Positions 10,435 to 22,038 are shown, numbered from the stretch's first letter. The stretch: 64,000 nucleotides of DNA from Dactylis glomerata (GCA_007115705.1 QXEO01000382.1:1178001-1242000), one strand, 5' to 3'. Notes: generated by a model not told the origin, from the letters alone. Made by a program: numbers and translations.

Positions 10435-13400
10435 AACCCATTGGGTCGTGTCAGTTACACGTCCTTGGTATGCATTCCGGTAGAGGAACGTTGTTTCGTT
10501 TATTCAACTATCATATCTCAATATGTAATTATTGCTAGAATAATTCATATGACGAAGTCAGGGCCCATCACCGCTTCTTTGTATATTGTTGGTTACTATT
10601 ATCTAATAATATCTCGTCCTAAAATCTTGCTATTTGATTATGACCAACTTATTTAAATAGAAACTTCGATGCCGTGACTACAACATATTGTAGACGCATG
10701 AGCCATGAATGCAGTTGCCACTTCCAGAACATTTTCTGATGCTATGCTACTCTGATCATCTTGCTCAGATTCAATAACCTCATCAAGTTCTATCTTCCTC
10801 CCACTTAAACCTTTCGCAAGAAAAACTGCTTCATAAGAAATTCACTTTTAGCGACAATCACTATGTGTTTGGGTTCATAGTAGAAGGAATACCCATCAAC
10901 ATTCTTTGGGATAACCTACAAAGACTTACTAATCCGATTTTGGTTGTAAACATTTTACATATGCCGTGCATACCAAAATTTAAGAAAAGACAACTATAAC
11001 ATGTACGGTGTCATTTCAGCGGATTATGATGGTGCTCTATTCAGTGAAAAGCGGTAGTCTCTAAAGCATAATCCACAAATTATATTGGTAGTTTTATTTC
11101 ATCATTGATCTAACCATGTCAAACAAGGTTTGATTACATCCATCGAAAACTCCATATTCCTATGGTGTTTATCACGATGCAAGTTTGTGGAACAATTCCT
11201 CTAACTCTTAGATGTTTGCTAAACTTGTAACTCATATATTCTTCTTTATGATCTAATCATAAAAACTTGAATTTTCTTGTTACAATAATTTTCACTTCAT
11301 AAATTGAACAATTTCAATCATTTCATACTTCTATCTCATCAAGTAGATATACCATACATCTATTCGAGTCATTGATGAAATAGAAAATACACCACTTTTG
11401 ACTTCACACCATGAACAACATACATCAACATGTACGATCTCCATTTAGTTAGTCGATTTCTGTCCATGGCCCATGAACGGAGTTTTAATCATCTTTAGGA
11501 AAAGTCTCACAAGCGTCAATCAATTCAAAAATTAGATGACTTGAAAATCCATCAACATGGAATTTCTTTCATGTTTTGTTTCCAATATGACTCAAACAGC
11601 GGTGTCACAACAAGTGAAATTCTTTTGTCTTGCGACCTTTAGCATCAGTGTTATAGATATCTATTTTACCAAAAAGATTTATAATAATCTATCCATTGAA
11701 TATGGAAGACGGTAATAATATGAACAACGGTTGTTCTCATTATACCAGAACAAGATAACAATTATTATGTTCTTAACAAATCTTGATGGCTAGGGTTGAT
11801 GCCAACAAAAACACAATAACAAATTTATTTGTTTCTCGATACGCATTGTCACCACATTCTTTTGCTAGTTATTTAGGCCATTGTAGTTCTTGTATTGTAT
11901 TGCTTTGTATGACATTTTATACCAACAATCTAGTATCCAATACCCAAGAATTATATTATGTACTAGCAAAGAATACATCTATAACATGTATATCATTTAT
12001 ATACCTGTGCTGGACATTTCCAGTCTTTTCCTTTTCTACCAAATACTTTTGCAGATCCTATTTAGCATTTCCTCTCTATTTAGAAGAATCTATCAACATC
12101 AATAGTGGCGTCAATCATTTGACACATAGTCCAAAGGATGTTAGTCAAATACTAATGGCCTTGGACTTTGCAAATTGAGGTAGATCACCATCATCATATA
12201 ATTGGTATTCTTCCAGATTTCATTCTTTAGTATTCTTTTGGTATAGCAAAACAATTTAGCCGATACCTTTTCATTCGTCCTATCATGACATCTTTCATGA
12301 TGAGACTACTATAGCTCTTAACGACAAATGCAAGTATAATATTAGTTTCCCAAACTTTTGGGTGATCGGGACGCCTAGCGTCTTCAATCTTCACATATAT
12401 TCATACAATATGAGCATATGTTCTTTTACTAAATTATACTTAATCATTTTGCAAACAATCAAAGTTTTAGATATCAAATATTTTTCACTTCTTGTTAGTT
12501 TTGAAACAATTCTTTCAGCTCCAAGATCACTTTGATTCTCAAACAATTTTAAAGATCAATTTCTCATGGAGGCAAACATGATCTTAGATGCTAAACTTGA
12601 ATCATTGCTCTTAGATTAATACAACTTATTAAATCGCATGGAGCAAGTGAGGTTTGCTAAAGTTTTGCAATAAGACTTAATTCTTACTCTTGACATTCTA
12701 ACTAAACGATACTAGTCCGTAAAGTGATTATCCAGAATTCTATAGTTCTTTTAACTCAATTAAGCTAAGTGTCGGTGGGAAACGGTGCCAAAGACTACAA
12801 CAACTTATGGAAATACGTCAAGATTTAGTTCATGATAATCAGTTCATGTTAATAAAATTACTAATGAACTTCCACTAAATTCAACATCCCTCAGAGTTGT
12901 TTAGTGAAGCAAGATCCAAATTCACTACACCGAGACCGATCATCATGTGAATGATGTAGCTTTAATGGTGAACATAAACATGTTGATTATATCATCCATA
13001 TGACTCATGCTTGACCTTTCGGTCTGTGTGTTCCGAGGCCATGTCTGTACATGCTAGGCTCGTCAAGTTTAACCCACGTATTTTCGCATGTGTAAATCTG
13101 GCTTACACCCGTTGTATGTGAACGTAGAGTTTATAGCACCCGATCATCATGAGATGCTTGAACACGACGAACTTTCGCAACGACGCATACGAGGGGAGAA
13201 CACATTTTATCTTGAAATTAAGTGTGAGGGATCATCTTATAATGCTACCATCGCGATCAAAGCAAAATAAGATGCATACATAAAGGATAAACATCACATG
13301 CATATACAATATGTGACATGGTATAGCCAATCTTCACGCATTGATCTCTATCTTGTGCGCGCCGGCATGATCTCCATCACTCCACCATGATTGCCTCCAC

Positions 13401-14007
13401 CACGAATAGCAACTACGACTATTGCTAACTACTTAGCGATAAAGTAAAGCTATTACATGGCGTATAACAAGTTGACACGCAGGTCATACAAAATTATAAA
13501 GACAACCATATGGCTCCTGCCGGTTGTGAACTCATCGACATGCAAGTCGTGAAACATTACAAAACATGATCATCGCATACATCACATATATCATACACAT
13601 CACATCTTGTGGCAATACCATATCACAAACACTCCCTGGAAAAACAAGTTAGACGCCTCTAATTTGTTGATTGCATGTTTTACATGGCTTATGGGAGCTA
13701 CGCATAAGAACGATTCTTACCTACGCAAAGCCATAACGGTGATATTATGGTTGCCAACATCCGGTGTAAATCTCATAACTACTATAGTAAGAGAAACTGC
13801 CATCCACTAGCCGCATGTGTGGAACAAGCCACACGTCAAGTACGGAGCCGGTCTCACGAACGAGGTCGCGTAAAGTTGGCCTGGACCGCTTTGATCTCAC
13901 TATGCCGCGCCATAAGAAATACACAACAAAGAGGTTTGCAACAGAAAACATCAACGCCCGCAACAAGCATGTTGCGTTCTACTCGTGAAACACATCTACG
14001 CATAGAT

Positions 14008-14022
14008 CTAGCTCTGATACCA
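14008..14022 (-). promoter_or_regulatory. Primer binding site of element F (initiator tRNA-Met type)
   Basis: The minus strand reads TGGTATCAGAGCTAG one base inside the right LTR. This is the standard Copia primer site complementary to the 3' end of initiator methionine tRNA. Confidence 0.95.
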
Positions 14023-14023
14023 C

Positions 14024-15745
14024 TGAAGGGTTTCGCAGCATAGTAAAACAAAAAATTTCCTACGGATGCGAACAAGCAAGCCAAGATCTAATCTAGGAGA
14101 TGTAATCAACGAGAGAGATAGATGAGTCTTTATACCCTTGATGAAATCGCACAGCGGAAACATTCAACAGAACGTGGATGATGTAGTCGTACTAGCCTTC
14201 TCCTCCCCGTGATCCGATCCGATCCAACGCCGCAAGTGGCGACGCCTCCGAGAGATGCACACGTATGGTGCAGTGACGTCTCCTCCTTCCTTGGTCCAGC
14301 AAGTATAGTGGAGAGATAGATTGGATCTGCAGCACGACGGCGTGGTGCTTATGGTGGAGAGTTTCTGCGGCAGGGCTTCGCCTACGCGCAGTCGCGAGAG
14401 CGAGAGGTGGAGGGTAGCAATTCAGCCAGCGGCTAGGGTTGGGTGAGGGGGAGGCTGTGCCCCAGCCCTCCCTTATATAGGAGGCTAGGCGGCCAGCTTG
14501 GCCCCTCCTCCAAGCCCTAGGGCCGGCGGCCAAGGGGTGGAGTGGGGGGCAAGTCTTCCCCTTTCCCTCTAGAACGTTCCCCTAGGGTTTCCCCTTTGGG
14601 CTGGCCGGCTGGGCCTTAGGGGCTTGGTGCGCCCGGCCCAAAGTGGCTAGGAAACTTCCCCTTAGGCCCATGCAGGCCTCCGTCAAGTGGGCCCACGTTG
14701 GCCCCACTCCAGAACCTTCTAGAACCTTCCGGTACAATACCGATAAACTCCGAAATAATTCCGGAATCCAAAAACTGCTTTCCTTTATATGAATCTTATT
14801 CTCCATACCATTCCGGAACCTCTCGTGATGTCCTGGATCTCAACCGAGACTCCGAACAAAAAAATCATTAACCAATTATCCATTCTATCCTAGCATCGAT
14901 GCACGTTAAGTGTGTGACCCTACGGGGTCGAGAATATGCAGACATGATCTTCTATCAATAATCAACAGTGGGATCTGGAAACCCATGTTGACTCCCACAT
15001 ATTCATCGATGATCATATCAGATGAACCACGATGTCAGGATTCAATTAATCCCGTATATGTATTCCCTTCGTCTCACGATATTTTACTTGCCCGAGATTT
15101 GATCGTTGGTATCGGCATACCTAGTTCAATCTCGTTTATAGCAAGTACTTTACTCGTTCCGTAATCTGATATCACTTTGTGATTAACTCCTTAACCACGT
15201 GCTTGCAAGCGATGTTGATATCGATTACCGAGTGGGCCCGGAGTATATCTCTCCGACTTCGGAGGGAAAAATTCCATCTCGATACATGCAACCCAACAAG
15301 TACTTTCCGATCACCTGAGACACACCTTTATGATCACCCTTTCATAGGATGATGTTTGATAACCTCAAAGCTTTCTTCCGATACCAGGGAGTTGCATTAT
15401 CTCATGGTCTAAGGAATACAATACTTGACATAGGAAAAAGCTTCGCAAAGATGAACACAATGACACGATCTAATTGTTGTGCTTTATTTGGGTCTGTCCA
15501 TCACATCATTCTCCTAATGACATAACCTCATTATTAATCGACAACTCATGTCTATGGTTAGGAAACCTTAACCATCATTAATCAATGAGCTAGTCTAGTA
15601 GAGGCGTACTAGGGACACGGTGTTGGTCATAAACCACACAAGTATTAATGTTTCCACTTAATACAATTATAGCATGGAGTATAAACATTATCATGAACAA
15701 TGATAATAACAATATTATTATTGCCTCTAGGGCATATTTCCTTCA
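14024..15745 (-). repeat. Element F 5' LTR
   Basis: This 1722-bp LTR retains the promoter segment with TATATAAG (minus strand, about 14472-14479) that is missing from the 3' LTR. Confidence 0.95.
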
Positions 15746-15750
15746 TCATC
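15746..15750. repeat. Target-site duplication of element F, right
   Basis: The second TCATC copy follows the CA end of the LTR. Coding similarity of the interrupted gene resumes at the next base. Confidence 0.95.
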
Positions 15751-18161
15751 ACGCTCTGTGAATGCTTCCTTGGAATCGAGCCCAACTGGGCTCTCTGGCG
15801 TCGAAACTTCACCATTCGGCGCCCTTCGCACTACCAGACTGGCGGCTTCAGCTGCCAGGTGCATCTAGACGTTGAATACTTCAATCTCCAGACGCTGGAG
15901 AACAACCCTGGCTGGAGGACGAAATGGCTCTATGCCAAGGACAAATTCCTCGCCGGCCAAAAGTTCGGTCTTGAGGAGTTTCGACCTACCACCACTATCC
16001 GTTCTCGGTTGTCATGGAGACATGAACTATCCGAGGAGGAGATGAAGACCACGCAACCATTGATGGACAAAATTCAGCAACTTTGGGCCACGCCCAAGAA
16101 GGAGCTATCAGGCATCCAACTTATTCAAACCTTCATCGAGCGCCGAATCTAGCCATTGTCTGCGCGAGCCCACTGCATGTGGGACTACACCGATCGCCAG
16201 GATTCGACGCGAATCTCCCCCGACGAGCTGAAGGAAGCTGAGATCGATGACAGTGTCCATGCTGTCACAAAATTAAAGAGGAAGTCATTCGTGCCAAAGG
16301 TTTTTGGCACCGCGGCATTCAGTAAACTGAACCCCCGCACCGAGGTACGCTAATTTTCATGCTTATTTGAGTTTTCCGTCTTCGATAACTTTCTCGCCGG
16401 TTTTCGACCATTGATGGGATGTGCTTCGTCTAGATTATCTCCATAGCTTGATGCTATCCACCCCAGCCTGAAGATGGCGAATACCCTGGGTGTGAATTCA
16501 ATGAAGCTCCCGAGGAGTCCGCATCGGCTACGCCCACTACATCACGCACTTCGGTGAAGCACGCGGACGTGGAGGACGTTGATCGAGTCGAGGACTCAGA
16601 GGAGCTGGGTGCCCACTCTCCTTCCTCGGGCGATGACGATGATGTGGCCGTCCTTGTCAAACCTCTGGATAGTCGTCCTCCTCCTCACGCGGGGAAGAAG
16701 CCTCTTCTGAACTTTGGCCTTGATGCGTCATAAGATCTTTTGTCGAACTTCTTTTTCCTGGATGACTTCGGGTCATTTTTGATTTCAATGTCTGCTTCAG
16801 ATCTTCAACCGAGGAGACTTCGGTGAGCCTGGGTGATCGTGATCGATTCCAAATTCGACGCCACGATTCCACCCTCGAGCAGACCGCAGACTCATGGGAG
16901 AAGGCGGCTAGAGACGCCGCGCCAGGGGATCTCCCGAAGTCATCACCCCCTCCGAAGAAGAAGACGGTCAAGCCCGAACTTGTTCTGGTCTCTTCCTCCG
17001 GCGAACCTTCCGGTCCCAAACGCCATGTAAGCCCGAAGATTCCAGCTTTACGACTCTGATATTTGCCCATCAGTATCCCCCGAGGGTGAGTCTAAGTGTT
17101 TACACTTGGGCTTGCCCTCTAAAAATAACTATTCGAGACTCATCCTTGTTTCTGCTGGTTTAGCCTGCCGTCAGGAACTTATCAAAGATATGCAAGAACT
17201 TTCTTGCACTAGAGGAAGAAAATCAGCGATTATCAACGCAGCTAGAAGATGTGCGCCGTAAGTGATGTCCTCTCCCATCTGTCATTTTGTTTCGATGCCC
17301 TTTACTTCCGTTCTTAGCCTGCTATTCCTCGAATGAGTAGGAATTGCGACTCAAGCAGCCGCCGACAAGACGTCACTGAAAGCACAACTGGACGATCTTG
17401 CGGCCGAAAAATCTGTGCTGAAGGCAAAAGATGATGGGTTGGTCGACGAGGTTGCCCAGCTTAAAGCTGAATCGACAAAGGCTCAGGAGCTTGCCAATCA
17501 GCATCGTCTGGAGGCTGGATCGAAGGAGAAGGACCTGCACCAACGCTTGCAGACTGCCCTCGATTCCTTGAGTGGTAAACCTTTGTTCTCCCTTTAGTGT
17601 ATGATCCGTGTCAATTACTTCTAATCCTGAATGGAGATCTTGTTTTCTTATGAAGCTGCTGCCGAATTGGACGCTGGGGCGATGAAGGAGCCCACTGGAC
17701 TCGAGTCCAGCATTGGTAGCACCGAACGCCGCTGCCAGGAAGTGAACAATCTTCTGGCCAAGGTACGGTCGACACTTGACCGCGTTCACGATATCTCTGC
17801 TCCTGAGTCAACCAGCAACATCATGGTCGGCATCCTCGAAGCCTTGGCGGTGAAGGAGGACGGCGAGGATCCTTTAGTTGCCGCGGTTCGCAGACAGGTA
17901 ACTATCAGCTCCGAGTCCGTCTTCTCTATGCTGATGATGCACGGGGTTGAGTTCGACACTGACAAGGTCACAGGCACGTACCCGAAAGACAAGGACGAAC
18001 GCGACATTGCTCCCAAGGCCTACCTTGAGCGCACCCGCAACTTGTCTGCCCGGATGACGAGCTTCTTAGCGGATAGGAATGAAAAGAGGGCGGCAGCAAA
18101 GGCGCAAAAACGTAGTGCGTCAGGTGCTCCATCTAGCAGAGCCACTGGTAGTTCAACATAG
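15751..18161 (+). pseudogene. Element A antisense accessory gene, 3' part of module 1 (Transposase_28-like plus coiled coil)
   Basis: The first exon continues TLCECFLGIEP through a conserved WRRNF...GWRTKWLYAKD segment to HELSEEEMK and LSGIQLIQTFIERRI. An in-frame TAG (16150-16152, fits CAG) is followed by more homologous sequence up to SKLNPRTE. A phase-0 intron starts at 16345 (GTACGC) and probably ends at 16446. Later exons encode an acidic Ser-rich segment, a coiled coil (LEEENQRLSTQLEDV; then LKAQLDDLAAEKSVLKAK near 17380-17430) with donors GTAAGT near 17260 and GTAAAC near 17575, and a C-terminal domain at about 17650-18161 ending in a basic tail. Element B has the same gene. Function is unknown. 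Confidence 0.75.
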
Positions 18162-18314
18162 CCTGGCCAATTAACTGATCGAGCTTGTAATGAATGATGC
18201 ACTGTCCTTTTGTACTTGTGGTGTATCTCTGAATATTGCCAACTGTTGAGCTACTTTCGGCTCTTGCTGCTCTCTTTCGAGATGTTTATGCTTGGTCACG
18301 TTTTGGTTTGTTGA

Positions 18315-19159
18315 ATGACTATTCGTGACCGGGTGCCCCATTTGCAGGGTATCTCCGCAGGATCTGACGCCTGGCCTGTTTCGTACGAAACGGTTGGTAG
18401 TTCTTCTTCCGCCGTTGAGAGGCGGGCACCTTCCTCGAGCGAGCTTTCCTTGATCCGCTCCTTATGTGATCAACTTAGACGCGTGCAGCAAGAACTGAAG
18501 GTTGTCACCGCCAAGGTCGATGTTGCTCTCTCCAAAGCTTCACGGGCCATGGACGCCGAAAAGTTCCTGCTTGAAGAGATCGAAAACCTTGGGAAAGCCA
18601 TGAAATGTGAGTCTTTCGAGCTCTTGAACTGTTTTTCTCCCTGCTGATCGTATGTGATTTTCCTCCTTTTCCTGCAGATGCATGCCTCGACAGTGAAGCT
18701 GAAGCCCGGCATGTGAATGCACACCTTCGTGCAGCTCAGATGCACGCGAATTCAATCGCTGATAACTTCTGGGCTGACAGATCGAAAGCGATGAAGCTGA
18801 CTATACTCCAAGATCGGATAGCCCAAGCTGGAGTCCTGGCCGAAACGAGCCGCGCCGCACTCGCGCTTGTGCACGAGGCAATGTTTCCTTTGAACAATCA
18901 GCCCGATGGCCTCCCTGCGCTGCTTGATCGTTTCAAGAATGGCGACGCTGTCTATCGCTTCGTTCGCGAGCATCTTCGCTGCGGAGCTCTGGTCGCCCTT
19001 TCCTTTGTGCGCGCCCATTATCCCGAGGTCGACCTGGAACTATTGAGGATGCTCCCTCCAACTCCCAGTGGCCGCGTTGACATGGATGCTCTTTATACTG
19101 CTTGTAGGGAGACTACCGATTGTATCGCACGACAGATCATCACCGAGAGTGATCGCTAG
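18315..19159 (+). pseudogene. Element A antisense accessory gene, module 2 (coiled coil)
   Basis: A second plus-strand coding unit begins about 150 bases after module 1 ends. It has a helical heptad-rich segment (IRSLCDQLRRVQQELKVVTA), a 71-bp intron with GT-AG ends at 18607-18677, and a C-terminal domain (AMFPLNNQPDGLPALLDRF; VREHLRCGALVALSFVRAH) ending at TAG 19157-19159. The phase-1 intron sits two residues before Cys-Leu-Asp. The element B copy has an intron at the same residue and phase. It may be a separate gene or the last exons of module 1. The reading frames are open apart from the intron, so it may be intact; its start is uncertain. Confidence 0.65.
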
Positions 19160-19453
19160 AGAGCGAATCAGGCTGGTTTGGTGACTTAGACTTTATTGTT
19201 TTTCAGAGTGTATGCTTGTATCTTGTGAAGTTCTTCAGAGTATTGTATGAATTTTGCTGAGTTGTGCAGGTCGAAGGGTGGATCCCCCGAGCGTAGGTCG
19301 AAGGGCGAAGCCCCCGAGCGTAGGTCGAAGGGCGAAGCCCCCGAGCGTGGGTCGAAGGGCGGAGCCCCCGAGCGTGGGTCGAAGGGCGGAGCCCCCGAGC
19401 ATAGGTCGAAGGGCGAAGCCCCCGAGCATGGGTCGAACAATTTTTAAGGCGAA
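19160..19453. repeat. 27-bp tandem repeat array in element A, insertion site of B
   Basis: From about 19268 to 19437 a 27-bp unit close to AGGTCGAAGGGCGAAGCCCC plus CGAGCGT is repeated about six times. Because the unit is nine codons long, every frame stays open on both strands, giving repetitive frames such as RSKGEAPEP that are not real proteins. It lies between the integrase end (3' side of pol) and the antisense gene end. The rest of one unit appears at 44216 after element B, so B inserted within or at the edge of this array. Confidence 0.85.
19449..19453. repeat. Target-site duplication of element B, left
   Basis: GCGAA precedes the left LTR of B and is repeated at 44216-44220. Confidence 0.95.
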
Positions 19454-19788
19454 TGACAAGGGTATAGATAATAGAGCTCGTTAGTTAACTACCCCTAAGG
19501 CCCGTTAAGCCAGGCCCAATTGTAATACTAGTCGAAATACGAGTTCCTGTCGTATGTCGATATTGTAATCTGTGTCGGATCCCTCCCGATCCCTGAGACC
19601 TGGCCACCTATATATAGGGGCCAGGAGGGGACGGTAAGGGACAGATTGAAAGCAAGCCAGGTTTACACCGACATTTACTTTTGATAGCCACCTTGTTTGA
19701 CTGACTTTTACCTTTGAGTTCATCCGACGCCCTATCTCCCCGATCCTAAGTCCTTCATCTAGGACATTTGTCGAGTTAGCCCTCGTCA
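19454..19788 (+). repeat. Element B 5' LTR
   Basis: This 335-bp LTR runs from TGACAAGGGTATAG to GTTAGCCCTCGTCA. A palindromic TATA box CTATATATAG lies at 19608-19617. It differs from the right LTR at 13 positions by eye (3.9%). Confidence 0.95.
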
Positions 19789-19790
19789 AT

Positions 19791-19807
19791 TGGCGCCAAC
19801 CATGGAG
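19791..19807 (+). promoter_or_regulatory. Primer binding site of element B
   Basis: TGGCGCCAACCATGG starts two bases after the LTR. TGGCGCC is complementary to a tRNA ending GGCGCCA; I cannot name the tRNA with certainty. The related elements A and D read TGGCGCCGACCGTGG. The B variant creates the ATG at 19802. Confidence 0.8.
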
Positions 19808-20274
19808 ACGCTGGGCGTTGGAATCATGAATTCGACGGCTTTTCCACTCTTAGCCAACAGCAATCCAGAAGTCGACGAAATCCAGATACCCTTTGGAACC
19901 ATCGATTTTCAACCTCACCAGTCAAGTTTCACGCAAGTATTCGAGAGCATGGATCAAGATATGGATTTGACGATCGGAAGCTTAAATTTTCGCGTCGGAT
20001 CACTAGGTTCGATTCGCCTTTCAGATCCGGCGAAACCGGGTCCGTCGACAAGCAAGTCCAAGACAGAAACAATGTCAGAATCATCAGAAGGCTCTTCCAG
20101 CGAAGTAAATTCACCGGTCAGCTCCATGGAAATAGAAGCAGAAAAAAGAGAATTCGCAGAAGGCGACGAAACCATGGGAAACTTCGACTTAGAAGTACAA
20201 CTCAAAGATCTGATGATTAGCCGTGACGACACTTCAGATAAATCAACGGACACCTGGAAGACAGGGTTAGAGCT
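19802..20274 (+). pseudogene. Element B gag, N-terminal part, cut by C
   Basis: The frame starts at ATG 19802 or the in-frame ATG near 19826 (MNSTAFPLLANS, shared with D). It encodes an acidic Ser/Glu-rich region. Element C interrupts it at GLEL. When C and one GAGCT are removed, the frame continues without a shift at 35708 (HEDENSIFSSF). The element inserted C after it had itself inserted into A. Confidence 0.85.
20270..20274. repeat. Target-site duplication of element C, left
   Basis: GAGCT precedes the left LTR of C and is repeated at 35703-35707. Confidence 0.95.
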
Positions 20275-20650
20275 TGCTACGTGTGGTGGTGTATAGTTGA
20301 CGTGGGAGCAGACTGTCCTTGTGCGTGGTGAATAACCAGCCCGTTGGGAACCCCAAGAGGAAGGTATGATGAGTGTAGCAGCAAGTTTTCCCTCAGTTTA
20401 AGAAACCAAGGTTTATCGAACAGGAGAAGAGAGACAATGACGACTGAAGGTGTCGCGGAACCTGCACACACACACAAACAAATACTTTGTTCCCAACTTG
20501 CGATGAGGTTGTCAATCTCACCGGTTTGCTTGAAACAAAGGTTATGAGTGTATCGAGTGGAAAACAATATAGTATGCGAGTAAAGTAAACAGTACGAGTA
20601 AAGTAAACAGGTGATAGCAATATGATGGAAATAGGACCGGGGTCCACAGT
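20275..20650 (-). repeat. Element C 3' LTR, outer part
   Basis: This is the terminal 376 bp of the left LTR of C, up to the D insertion at its ACAGT (20646-20650). The remainder is at 29500-30731. It contains a variable (CA)n run near 20465. Confidence 0.95.
20646..20650. repeat. Target-site duplication of element D, left
   Basis: ACAGT precedes D and is repeated at 29495-29499. The intact right LTR of C has a single ACAGT at the same place (GTCCACAGTTCACTAG). Confidence 0.97.
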
Positions 20651-20985
20651 TGACGAAGGGTTAACTCGACAAATGTCCTAGATGAAGGACTTAGGATCGG
20701 GGAGATAGGGCGTCGGATGAACTCGAAGGTAAAGTTAGTCGAAATAGGTGTGTATCGAAAGTAAACTTGGGTGTTCAACCTGGCTTGCTTTCAATCTACC
20801 CTGCACCGTCCCCTCCTGGCCCCTATATATAGGTGGCCAGGTCTCGAGGATCGGGTAGGGTACGATACAGATTACAATATCGACATACGGTAAGAACTTG
20901 TATTCGACTATCATTACAATTGAGCCTAGCTTAACGGGCCTCAGGGGTACTGAACTAACGGGCTCTATTAACTATACCCTTGTCA
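20651..20985 (-). repeat. Element D 3' LTR
   Basis: This 335-bp LTR reads TGACGAAGGGTTAACTCG to CTATACCCTTGTCA on the plus strand. It differs from 29160-29494 at 8 positions by eye (2.4%). The palindromic CTATATATAG box lies near 20823. Confidence 0.95.
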
Positions 20986-21927
20986 GTAGCCCCTGAGATT
21001 CTACCAGAATTATAGATTCAGGTTGAATCTCTAATCTTTAAATCTTCGACTTGATCAATTCTTCGACTTCTTCATATCTTCAAATCTTCGACTTAGTCTT
21101 TTCGACTTATTTTCATGATATTCTTTCGCAAGGGGTTTTGATGAGCAAGCCTGACAACTCTGACGGATCAAGAGGTCAGTTAACTGCCGGAACAGATACT
21201 TGTCACCTACTTCAAATTCAATCCCCTTGGACTTGAATTCGGGATACCGGTCAAATCCATTCTTTTGCCGCATTTAGGACTTACAAAGAATGAATCCCAG
21301 TGGTTCTCAAGGTACCCAGTGCGTCCACCAGGATTTTCTTCGCGTCGTAGACACGGATACATACCAGCAGAGCGCATCCATGTGCGTATACCAGGCCACA
21401 CAGGACGGATCCCGGGGTCTTACCTTCGTGACAAGTCACGGCATTCGAGTCGTGTTGCGATAACACAACTCGAGAATTTTATGTCGCAGTCAAATTTTTA
21501 ACTGATAAAACTAAAGAATTTCGGATTTTAAATTAATTTTCTTCGCTCCCAATGGGAGTAATCTCTCTTCATTTTGTCGACTTCGTAGTCGAAGTTTGTA
21601 TGCTTATCCTTCCGCATCTCCAATATTGATTATCTCATCTCTATCGGGTGCGCGCTCAGAGCTCCCGATGGGAGTAGCCCCCGAGGCTATGTTTGGCGAC
21701 TTGTAGTCAAGCATAGGCTCAAAGTTCAGCTCTTCTTTCTTCTGTGGATATCTTATTATTTGACGAGCCCCCAAGTCCAAGTCGAGGTTTTCATATCATG
21801 CGATCATAGTCTCCTTTTCTTGTTTTTCTTTGTTGATATTTATCGTCTGCTGTACGCAGAATTTAACTCCTGCTGCAAAATATGTTTATGGGCTGTGCTG
21901 TAGCGCGGGGGCCCAATAATACGTGCT
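20986..21927 (-). other. Element D 3' untranslated region
   Basis: No convincing gene is seen. The polypurine tract next to the LTR reads TCTCAGGGGCTAC on the minus strand. A block near 21640-21700 (gctcccgatgggagtagccc and ccgaggctat) matches the duplicated block in the 3' region of B at 43021-43235. The rest is AT-rich. Confidence 0.6.
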
Positions 21928-21935
21928 TATAAATA
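21928..21935 (+). promoter_or_regulatory. TATA box and telo-box promoter of the element D antisense gene
   Basis: TATAAATA lies about 105 bases upstream of ATG 22039, opposite to gag-pol. Downstream, AAACCCTAA (about 21958) and its inverse TCTAGGGTTTT (about 22006) are telo-box-like motifs, common near transcription starts of growth-related plant genes. The expected start is about 21960, giving a pyrimidine-rich leader of about 80 bases. Confidence 0.65.
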
Positions 21936-22038
21936 AAGCACCATCTGGTAAAGGTAAAAACCCTAATCAGATTCGTCCTCCGCCGCATCGTCTTCTCTTC
22001 TTCATCTAGGGTTTTCCGAGATTTTTTCCCCTGTTCTC

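Larger units (their letters stand above)
8905..14007 (-). other. Element F decayed internal region
   Basis: This AT-rich stretch has the order of a Copia interior but no long frame. Next to the polypurine tract the sequence has the usual short motifs of the group (cacttgcactagagtcaat). Apart from the integrase and RT relics listed separately, gag, protease and RNase H cannot be read. The region about 13600-14007 is a non-coding leader. Confidence 0.7.
7213..15745 (-). mobile_element. Copia LTR retrotransposon F (Angela/BARE/Maximus-like), minus strand, non-autonomous relic
   Basis: Two LTRs of about 1.7 kb, a primer site complementary to initiator tRNA-Met next to the right LTR, and a perfect TCATC duplication define the element. 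On the minus strand the LTR begins TGAAGGAAATATGCCCTAG, as in the Angela/BARE/WIS/Maximus group. The leader after the primer site also resembles that group. The 5.1-kb interior is far more decayed than the LTRs: only short integrase and RT relics can be read. It was probably mobilised by proteins of another copy. It interrupts the antisense gene of element A. Confidence 0.93.

Noticed and set aside
19268..19437. CRISPR-like array
   Set aside because: Units are contiguous with no unique spacers, and the setting is a plant retrotransposon.
19247..19484. Repetitive ORFs on both strands (RSKGEAPE-type and FDPRSGAPP-type) as proteins
   Set aside because: They arise because a 27-bp tandem unit keeps every frame open; there is no start context, domain or codon bias.
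20393..20778. ORF spanning the C/D junction
   Set aside because: It fuses LTR sequence of C with that of D across an insertion border, so it cannot be an evolved gene.
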